Shown here: piece after piece, positions 53,612 to 63,400 of the stretch
Layout: the number at the start of each line of letters is the position of its first letter
How positions within the stretch are numbered: position 1 is the stretch's first letter
Assembly (NCBI GenBank): GCA_905221615.1
Contig: CAJNDT010005917.1
Coordinates: forward strand, 139,292 to 203,291
DNA length: 64,000 bases
Source of the DNA: Symbiodinium sp. CCMP2592
Taxonomy: Eukaryota; Sar; Dinophyceae; Suessiales; Symbiodiniaceae
Direction: 5' to 3'
Notes under the pieces: model-generated
Database searches by the model: none
What the model was told of the DNA's origin: nothing
Seen by the model: only the letters and a program-made list of their open reading frames with translations
Made by a program: the position numbers and the translations under genes

Positions 53612-54180
53612 TCTTGAGCCGGCGAGACGGAAGGACGAGCGAGCCAACTGTACTCTGAGCCCGAGGGGCACAAGTACACCAGCTCCCCATAGTCCAGCAC
53701 GCGCGGTCGAGTGACCCAGCGCCTTTCACGGAACCAAGACTTTGCACCACCTTTTGATTACAGCATGTCGTCTCAAGTGCACGCCGAAACCTCCACTCGG
53801 ATCCGGATCTTGCAAACACTCTGCTGGTCGGGTTGTGCTGCAGTCAACGACCATGTAATATAGGACCTAAATAATTCGGAATTCTATTTTGGAGGTTCTG
53901 TGCTTTAATTTTTGTGGAATGGGCCCCAAAACCCTATTCTAATTATTTAAGGCCCCAATATTAGTCGACAAGAAGCTCTCGTGAAACGGCACGAGCCTCG
54001 CGTGCTCGATCATCGCCTGACCTCTGCGCTGGAGCCAGGAGCCCTGCCACATGACGCGAATCGAGATCCCAGAGGCGTGACATAAGGGTTCTTTTCTTGC
54101 AGAAGTATCGTGCCGAGTATCTGAGATGCAGGTCTGCTAGTTGTACCGGCGCCTCCGCACTTTTGCTTCTTTGTAACTGG
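53612..54180 (-). CDS. Two candidate exons, unknown gene
   Basis: The minus frame near 53715-53612 encodes VLDYGELVYLCPSGSEYSWL. The frame from about 54180 down to 53961 encodes SAEAPVQLADLHLRYSARYF and KKRTLMSRLWDLDSRHVAG. An H4 hairpin (53860-53955) separates them. Edges not resolved. Confidence 0.3.
53860..53955. mobile_element. Hairpin TIR element, family H4
   Basis: AGGACCTAAATAATTCGGAA pairs with CTAATTATTTAAGGCCCC; the core contains GGGCCCCAAAACCC. Confidence 0.65.
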
Positions 54181-54214
54181 ATACGTACCGACAGCACAGA
54201 TGGATAATGTAGGG

Positions 54215-54320
54215 GCCTTAATTTTCACAATAGGGTTTTGAGATCCATTGTACTATAATGACAATAAGGAACCCCAAAATAGTACTGGTAATTATATGTA
54301 ATTATTTAGGCGCTTATAGT
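54215..54320. mobile_element. Hairpin TIR element, family H4
   Basis: GGGGCCTTAATTTTCACAAT and GTAATTATTTAGGCGC ends around CAATAAGGAACCCCAAAATA. Confidence 0.7.
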
Positions 54321-54732
54321 AGGCACTTGTGCCGGAGCGCCTTCTTCGGCTTGCTCCTCAGTTCAGCTGGGTGATCCAACAAATCGACACGGATGAGTCT
54401 ACGCTGTCTGCTGCAGCAGTGCTTTGCCGATGTGCAGAGACACATCACTGAGCGCATGGCCCGTGCTGACCCCTGCGCGAGTCCTGGCATCTATTCAATA
54501 TCTCCGGATGTACGAGGCAAGTGAATGCACTTTGACTTTGTTCGAACAGAAGCTATGAGCATGTCCTTGAAGCTCACATTTGCCGACATGGACTTGAGAG
54601 TGGACGTGTTCAGCCTCGGCATGATCTGCGTCAACATCGGAAGACTCCCGAAAAAAGATTGTCACGTCATCGTCCTTTAAGTGCACACAGATTCAGATGT
54701 CAATGTGGCGACACAACTCCCACTATCTCCCA

Positions 54733-54844
54733 CTACATGGAGGATCATGGGCGAATCATGGGCCTTCCTTGGGGATACAAATAGCTATAAGTAGAATTAC
54801 TCTAATAATGAGCTTACTGACTAAGTCCCGTGATCCTTTCAGTA
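54733..54844. mobile_element. Hairpin TIR element, H1-related subfamily
   Basis: TACATGGAGGATCATGGGC pairs with the AAGTCCCGTGATCC end; TA lies at both tips. Confidence 0.65.
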
Positions 54845-55017
54845 CTTTCTGGTGGCAAGACATCGGAACTGTAGGCACGTGGCTCTTGGCTGGCTTGGCT
54901 GGGCATGTGCGCCATTTCTGCCTTCGCAAAACTTCAGCATAGCAGTCACTCGTGGCACACGGCTGACAGCAGACCGCGCGTGTCAATAACAGAAGGTCTT
55001 TTTGACACGGTAACCTG

Positions 55018-55420
55018 TCAGAGACTGAAGAAAGCCTGCCTCGGCCTCCTCTTCCTCTCCTGTCATGTGCAACAATGGCAGCTGGGTGTGCCTATGGCCA
55101 GATTGGTGAAAGCTCTCTGTTTCGGAAAAATCTTCCGAACAATCGTCATTGACATGATAGTCAGGTAGGATCAGAATAAACGGATCATACGCCATAACCA
55201 TCGAAGTACAGCATGACTTCCTGGCAAGGGAGGGCAGCACCTTTGGATGTTTTTGGGAGCACATGTGCCCTGCGGCCATCGAGTTTGGTCAGTTCTGGCC
55301 ATGCATTCCCTGAAAAACGGAAGCGTCGACGCGCCTTCGACGCGCAGCTCGGCATCCGGGTCCTGGCGATCGGCGAAATGCAATCGGAAGAAGCTCCAAG
55401 AACCCTCAATAGTTAGAACT
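55018..55420 (-). CDS. Two candidate exons, acidic
   Basis: The frame about 55190-55018 encodes NDDCSEDFSETESFHQSG and EEEEAEAGFLQSLT. The frame about 55420-55340 encodes FRLHFADRQDPDAELRVEG. They lie downstream of the kinase/EF-hand exons and could be the 3' part of that gene. Confidence 0.3.
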
Positions 55421-55500
55421 ACTATTACTACCATACTACTACCATATTACGACCATATTACTATTTTGAAGTCATTCGCTAGACCGGCCGCTGCTTGCGC

Positions 55501-55547
55501 TGATGTTGTATGCGTCCTCATCGTCCGCCTCCTCGATGCGCTCGCGC
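55501..55547 (-). CDS. Candidate exon resembling half an EF-hand
   Basis: AG-G acceptor and GC donor enclose 47 nt encoding RERIEEADDEDAYNI. IEEADDED...I resembles the entering helix and first half of a calmodulin-type loop with poor calcium ligands. If real it would be the fourth EF-hand of the CDPK-like gene. Confidence 0.35.
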
Positions 55548-56169
55548 CTGCAGAGTGCCCAAGCAAACCTGCATTGTGGGCTGACAGCTGTTGTGCCTCA
55601 TAGGCACGCGGAGACGTTGGAGCTCGGCTTGTAAGACCTTCAATGGGCCGTGAGGGCAACACAGGGAACTACATTACGAGAGCTGTGACGAGAGTGCTAG
55701 AGTCTGCTAGAGGTTGAGGCTGATCCGGCTGCAATTTTGACCTCCTGAGCACAACTCTCCCGTTGAAAGGCTGGAGTTCCCATTGCCACAAGCACGTCTG
55801 CTTCCCGTGTTCGGGCTTCGTCATGCAACTCAAGATGAACCTAACATGGCTTCCATCTAGAATTAAAAGCGGACACTGACCGCAAGCCAAGCTTGAAGTG
55901 TATCAGATATGCTGGCAAGCGGCAGAAAGGAGCTCCGCGATTTGCTCGCTGGCCTGGAGCTTCCCCTGAGGTGAGGCTGTAAATCTCAGGAAAGATATCT
56001 TTGCAGACGCTGCCACTGCACACACAATCCCACGGAGCCCATGCCCCGCATTTCAGGAATGCCACTTAGTTGGGAACCCTTTCCGCATTGAAGCTGCATT
56101 ACTTCGTAATTCCAGGATATGGGGCTCTGTGGGATCATCTCAGCCGCGGACTTCCAAGAGCCTGGCCGC

Positions 56170-56241
56170 CTGTAGCACCTTCTCCACGGTGACCTCCTTG
56201 TCGTCGTCTCCATCAAAGGCGCGGAATGCGTACCAGATTAC
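56170..56241 (-). CDS. CDPK-like exon: EF-hand 3
   Basis: 24 codons, CAG acceptor, CAG-GC donor, phase 0. It encodes VIWYAFRAFDGDDDKEVTVE and KVLQ. Loop positions 1, 3 and 5 are Asp; position 6 is Lys instead of Gly and position 12 Lys instead of Glu, so the site is probably weak or dead. Confidence 0.7.
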
Positions 56242-57314
56242 CTGAGTCTCCCCAAAGCACAACAAAATTCTAGAAACCCTAAACTTTCGAAATGCTACAA
56301 CCTTAAACCCTAAACCCCTAAACCCTAAACCCTAAACTCTAGGAACCCTAAACTTTCGAAATGCTAAAACCCTAAACCCTAAACCCCTAAACCCTAAACT
56401 CTAGGAACCCTAAACTTTCGAAATGCTAAAACCTTAAACCCTAAACCCCTAAACCCTAAACCCTAGGAACCCTAAACTTTCGAAATGCTAAAACCCTAAA
56501 CCCTAAACCCCTAAACCCTAAACCCTAAACTCTAGGAACCCTAAACTTTCGAAATGCTAAAACCCTAAACCCTAAACCCCTAAACCCTAAACCCTAAACT
56601 CTAGGAACCCTAAACTTTCGAAATGCTAAAACCCTAAACCCTAAACCCCCAAACCCAAAACCCTAAACTCTAGGAACCCTAAACTTTCGAAATGCTAAAA
56701 CCCTAAACCCTAAACCCCTAAACCCTAAACTCTAGGAACCCTAAACTTTCGAAATGCTAAAACCCTTAACCCTAAACCCTAAACCCTAAACCCTAAATTC
56801 TAGGAACCCTAAACTTTCGAAATGCTAAAACCCTAAACCCAAAACCCCTAAACCCTAAACTCTAGGAACCCTAAACTTTCGAAATGCTAAAACCCTAAAC
56901 CCTAAACCCCCAAAGCCAAAACCCTAAACTCTAGGAACCCTAAACTTTCGAACTGCTAAAACCCTAAACCCTAAACCCAGATCCGGGGCACCTCTTGCTC
57001 GCGCGACTTCGCCGGAGGCATGGTACAAGCCTGGGGGCTCGGAGCTCGCTGCAACTTTGAGAACCCAGAACTGGTCCATGGTTGGGACAGTATGAAACAT
57101 GATAATTTCCACTCCTTCTTGGGCTGAAGTACCCATGAACATGAAAAATGTTACCCAACTATGTCAAAGAGAAGGATGGAATGACTAGAATCGCCAGTGT
57201 CCGTCGACAGTTCTCAGGCAGCTGCCGCAAACTCTTTGGAGTCCAAAAACCTCGGGACTGATGATGCCAGGTCATGATCCCAGCAAAAACCCCAGCACAC
57301 CATCACAACAAGAC

Positions 57315-57358
<44 letters not shown>

Positions 57359-57369
57359 GAGAGAGAGAG

Positions 57370-57409
<40 letters not shown>

Positions 57410-60400
57410 AGGAGAGAGACCGAGCCTGCTAGCTTCTACACTACTCTCCTCCCTCTACTCTTCCCACTCGTTTCTTTTTACCAGGTCTCTCTTGCAAAAA
57501 CCCAAGCTTTTTCAGAAAAACCGACTCTTTCCCAGTCGTTTCCGCTTGGGGAGGCGGCCCCGAGCCATCGCGGTCCGCGGCCTCAAAGAGCTTCTCGGGA
57601 TCCTTCAAAGAGAGCTCGGCCGACCGAGGCTTCCCAGAGACTCCAAAACCCCTTAAGGAATATACCTTAAATCATATAATAGGATCCCTTATATGATTTA
57701 AGGTACATTCCTTAATTAAGGGGTTTTGGAGGCTCTGGGTTCAGAGGAAGCTTCGGAGTCTACTCGGGATCCTCCAAGGGCCTCAATAATTAGAACAGGG
57801 CTTTGGGACAATACGGCTGATGACAAAAATCCTGCATGACCCATAATAAGGAATATACCATACTTCCCATAGTTTAGGGTCCTTAAGGTAATGCAGGATT
57901 TATATCATCAACAGTCTTCTACTACTTGGAGCTTCAGAGGTAGTTATAAGTAGGGTTAGAAGTCCCCTCATATGGGTTGTAAGTATGGTTACATTACTTA
58001 AAAGTACCCACGAGTCTAAGAGCCCTAAAGAGAGCAGATAGTCGTAGGGACCCTTAGGGGGGGCAGGGGGGGAGGGGGGTAGGGGGCCTTAACACCCATA
58101 AAAAAGGACTTAACAAGGCCTAAAGAATCCCTCTGCCCTAAACCCTAAACCCTACACGGTGATCCAAGCAAAGCATGGGTTTAGTTGCTCTGGTACATCT
58201 GAAGCATTCTTCGGCCCCAGGCTTGTCAACATGACACACCTACACTTATAATATACTGTAATGTTCCATAATGTACTATGATGTACTATAATGTACTATG
58301 ATGTACTATAATGTACTATAATGTACTATAATATACTAGAATAAACTACAATAAACTTATTGCCTGGCCTCACCCAGGCGTTCCATCAAGTCTGGGAAAA
58401 GGCGCAGTCCCTGTCACGGCACGATTCCCAGCCCACGGCAACATCAGGCAAAGGAGACGGCTCGCGTGCTGCTGAATCATCATATCATACCAGATCCTTA
58501 AATGCACGGAGGACAGATTTCGGTCGCTGTGGAAGTATCCAGATCGGGGCGGCCTCGAGAAACTCTGCCGGGCTCAGCAAGCAGTCTCGGTCCCTGTCCA
58601 GAGCTCGAAAGACGCTCTGAGCCTGCACAGAACAGAGCTCCAGCTCCAGCTCTAATACGTTTTTGTATATGTGTATCTATATAGTATGGCCTATTGTAGT
58701 AAATTAGAATCAAGTCCATTATAGTATACTGTATGGTGCGGTGTCTTCCTGTCCCCGGCGCTACTTCTGCTCTCGAGGCGTTCTTCGATGACCGGGATGC
58801 GAGCCTTCTAAGGGTCGCCATGCTACTAAAGAATAGTCAAACGATGATAAACTGAAGCAAAAAGGGTTTAAGGTATAGGGCGACCAGAGCCGTACCAGAG
58901 AGCGGACACAACAGAAGTCACTGAAGCAAAGCCGCTGATCCCTGCCCACCACCGCCCAACCGCTCAACATCAGCACCTGCTGCATGTGGGGGCCGGTTTC
59001 TGGCATCTGCTCGGCAATGACGCGGATGACCAACTTCTTGAACTGGGTCTCCTGGATTAAGGGCTGTTGCAAGCCCTTTCAAAGCTGCCTCGGAACGCCT
59101 TGCCGCCCTGTGGGACCATCACTGACTTTGACAACCGACATGTCCTTGAGGTAGTTCAACCCGTTCGCAAAAAGCCGGTGAACCTATAGCAAATTACCAA
59201 GGGCCATGAGACGACTTGTGCAAAGCTGGACACAAGGGACTCCTGAACCCACCAAGGCCGCCACCCGAACGTATGGCACCGGCTCCCGGCCGAGCTTCAA
59301 CCAAGGGTGACGCAGAAGATCCTTCGGAAGGAACGGGCGGTGTAGGGTTTCATTTTGTATACACTCTTTTCCTTTTGCATTTAGGGTTTAGGGTTTGGGC
59401 TTAGGGGCTTGTGAAACAGAAGTCTGGGGAAGCTTCGTGGGCTCGATCCGGGCGGTGGGCAGTTGAAAAAAAGCGAGAACCAAGCTACTTGGCACGGTTG
59501 ATGATATAGAGCCTGCATTACCCATAATAAGGAACATGCCATAACTCCCATCGTCTAGGTAATTAAGGTAATGCAGGATTTATGTCATCAGCCGTAGTGC
59601 ATAGCCACAGTAATGTCTAGGCATCAAACATGCCATGCTGCAACAAACTCTCTCTTTCTGAAGCAAGCCCTACAACCTAGCAGAGCTTCCTGAGTCTTCA
59701 TAGTCCAGGTCATTCACGGGGCCCCGAACTAAGTCCCCGGCAGCAGCACTGGGACGCAGCGAGGGTGTCACGCGCAACATGCAGCGGACAGCCTCTGTCC
59801 AAGGGTTCTCATGCTACAGCAACCTATGCAGTCGGTATCTGCAAGTTGTTTTGCCGGGCTTTTACTACACATGCGTTTAGCTCAGATCTGAGGCCGTAGC
59901 ATCCAGGCACTTTGAGGAGCGGTTCGCCCAGTCCTGGCGCAAATCTCTGCGAAGATGCCAGGATCTTGCAAAATGAGGCTAAGGGCCAGGCCGACTTGAG
60001 AAACTTGATGGGCTCCTCCTGCATAAAGTTGAGGAGATCCTGTCCAGGGAAGGCCCTACTTCGACCGAAACCCGCAAACTAGAAGCGACAAAGTTGGAAC
60101 GTCATCATCCTGGTGCCCTTAAGGTAAAGAAGAGGGGATTCTAGCACTGATCATCCCAAAACCATGTTCCAACTTTCCGAGGTTCGCTGTACTTGAACCC
60201 CAAAGCTGGTCCCAGGAGCCTAGACCCGAAATACCATAAGGGGCCTTAATAACTAGAATAGGGTTTTGGAGCCCCTTTTATACTATAATTATAACGAACC
60301 CCCAAAATATTATAGGTAAGTATAAAGGCCCCTATAGTACCACACTGAACTTCCCCCCTCCTCTTTCTTCTCTCTGCGCTTGGTACTCAGGTTCGGCAGG

Positions 60401-63400
60401 AACGGAGCGACCTGGGAGGCCGCAAAACGCGAGCTGAGGACCCTACTTGGAGGTTCAGGGGTAGTTATAAGGGCTCCTTTAAGGGTCCCTTTAAAGGGAT
60501 CTATAGGGATTCTACAAGGGTATAGGGTTTGGGGTTCAGGGGTAGTTATGAGTAGGGTTATAAGTCGGGTAACTATACTTAGAACCCATATTAGGGGACT
60601 TACAACCCTACTTATAACTACCCCTGAACCTCCAAGCAGGATTTAGATGACGCCACGCCCGGCTGGGTTCAAGCGTTTAGGTTCTGATAGAGCTTCATTG
60701 CCTTTAGGGCTTGCATGGGCTTCCACAAGTTTGGGCTTTGGGGTTTAAGGCTTAGGGCTTAGGGTTTAGATTGTCACCTTCCATGCCTTCGCAAATTCCC
60801 TCTCAGGACTGTGCTCCGGTCAGCAGGCGGTAGGCCAGTGCCCCGACTGCCCAGACGTCGGCCTACTGTTGATGGACAAAATCCTGCATGACCCTAAGGA
60901 CTCTAAACTATGGGAACTATGGTATATTCCTTATGATGGGTAATGCAGGATGTTGTCCATCAACAGTATCACATAAGGCCAAAGGTTCTCAGAGGTATAG
61001 CGAACTGCCTTCGCGTCGGGACTCTCATGCACCCGAAGTGCCTAATATAGGAGCCTTACTACTTTAAATATGTGTTTTTAGGGCCCATTATAGTATAGTT
61101 TTCATAAGGAACCCCCAAAATAGCACAGGTAATTACCAAGGCCCTAAACTATCTACGAGCAAGGCTTGCGTGGACCGGCCATAGGCGTGGTGGTGACGAG
61201 CACATGGGCCTTATCAGCACCTGGAGGATATCGTCCCAGCAGCTGCCCATCGATCCTGGGTTTAGGGTTCAAGGATTACTTGATTGTGCTCACTTGGAGG
61301 ATCATGGGACTTAGTAAGTACGGTTATAAGTACCCTAATTGGGGTTAAAAGCAGTTATAAGCATAGTAACCCTAATAACAGCCTTAGCTAGTTACTAAGT
61401 CCCATGGTCCTTTAAGCAAGGAGCCAGCCCCAGAGAACTGCTCAGACGTGATTCATTCTGAACCCATTGGAGCATCCAAATTCGCCTTATGCAAAAGCTT
61501 GGCCTTTGCCGTGATGTGATGTTGCACTGATTCTGCGAGCAGACTAAAGGGGCTCAGACAGCTTCTCAGGGCTTCCATGAGTCAATGAACGGCTGAACAA
61601 CTCGTGACAAGTCGCAGGTGCAGATCTGCGGAGCGGGGCGCAGAACTGCTGGAAGTTCGTGCCCTGGATGCGGCAACCAGCAGGAGCTCTGATCGTTGTC
61701 TTGCTATACTGAACTGCTCGCATTGGGACGCAGACCCGAACTCGTCCAGCACCGAGATGCGCGGGGAAGCCTCCATCCAGCGAAGTGCAAAGGACCACAG
61801 CTCACTCGCTTCGCATTTCCAGTCGGAGTACTGAGAAATGCTCGCGATTGGCCCATGCGATTGCAAGATGGCTCAAGCCTGTGCCGCAGAATCTTCAATC
61901 TCGTGGGCAGGTCCTCTGATCAGACACTGGCTTTCAGCTTGCGAAAAGGCTTGCCAATTGCTTATTCACTGGATCCTCAAGCTTGAACAGATGTCACAGG
62001 CCAGACGGACTCTATCAACTGATATTTTGCAGGAAGGTCCTGCGTCATGGAGGCTGCGGATGTTGTTCAGGTAGACTTCTTTGGACTTGGAGGGAATGCA
62101 CAGAAGCCACTGCGAAGGAGTCCACTGTTCAAGCAAGAGCTACGAAGCCTCAGGCTCCAACCAGCATGGATTCCATGGCAGTGTATGGGAGGCCTCATCG
62201 ACGCAGCAGCTCAAAGATGGGCTCAGGGGGCCGCTGGGCCACTGCCTGTCATCGCAGCGACGTCGCGATCCTCACTTCTGAGTCAAAACAGCGCTTCGAA
62301 TTAGCTTGGAGACTCCAAGGTGTGACCAGAAGTCCTTCTTCACTAGATCTTTCTGCAAGAAGATGCCCAGTGGAGGCAGCAAGGCCTTGCTAGCGGCTAC
62401 AGTTTCCCAGGGAAGGTTGAAAGGACATGGCAGGGTTTCCCCGGGCAGCAGGCATATGCGAGGCCGAAGCCAATCACCTTCAGCTGGGGAATCCTGAGCA
62501 AGAGGTGTTGGTTTCCCTGGGAGCCAGGCCAAGCCCTAATTGAGCTTTTTCGACAAGCATTTGAGGACCGCACTTCGACGAATGGCTTTTCGACGACCTC
62601 GCTCTAACGGGGCGGAGGTCCAGGCACACAATACCCGAAAGAATGTCAACGTTGACAGAATCCTTTCCTCCCCATACACCATCAAAGAAATGAATGCTCT
62701 CTTCCACTAGCGCTGGAGTTGTGACGGCTGACATACATTTGAAGCAAGATTATTTCACCTACCCCGCAAGCAGGATACAAGTCATCCGTACCACTGAATC
62801 TTGGACCGAAAAAACTCCTGAAGCTCTCGGTGCATAGTCTCACTAGGCTTGCTGCGGCTGCATCACCCTGACCTTGTCCGGCGTAATCATCGCGTGCACG
62901 CATCCTCTCAAAAAGGCTACTCACACAGCACCTGCGGCACGACGGCCTGGAAACCAGCGCAAAAATGCAAAAGGTGTCATGCAGTCCTCTGGCATGCCCA
63001 TGTGCAAGGGCAGACAGAATCTGTCGCATCATCTCCGCAACCTGGGCAAGGTAGAGGAAACCAACCTGGCAATCTCCTCACCTGGTTCTTTCTGCAAGCT
63101 TGCCTGCATGCATATGTCTGCCTGATTCTGTCTGTCAAAGGGTCCTCGGTTCTGAGCTTCGCACAATGCGCTCACTTTTCCTTGAGTCTGCACCAGTCCT
63201 CAGGATGTTGCTGCCGACAGCCCTGTGGACTTGGTCGCCATCTCGTGTCTTGGCAGAACAGCTCGGCCACCCACGTCTCATCAAGACTCCAGGGTCTCAG
63301 CGATCCAAAGCTTGAAGCTCCGTCAGAACAGAACGAACAGAACAGAATCTTGCGTAATTCTGCGCCTACACTGACTTGGTCCAATTGCCATGCAATTCCG

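Noticed and set aside
58760-58810. Plus-strand EF-hand-like peptide EAFFDDRDASLL
   Set aside because: The loop spacing is wrong, the strand is opposite to all other exons, and no splice sites support it.
62047-62304. 85-codon plus-strand ORF in the kinase intron
   Set aside because: No motif, opposite strand, ordinary length for chance in GC-balanced DNA.
62590-62640. CLDLRP as the catalytic loop of the kinase
   Set aside because: H and R are replaced, there is no clean acceptor, and the following sequence lacks a DFG motif; kept only as a note.
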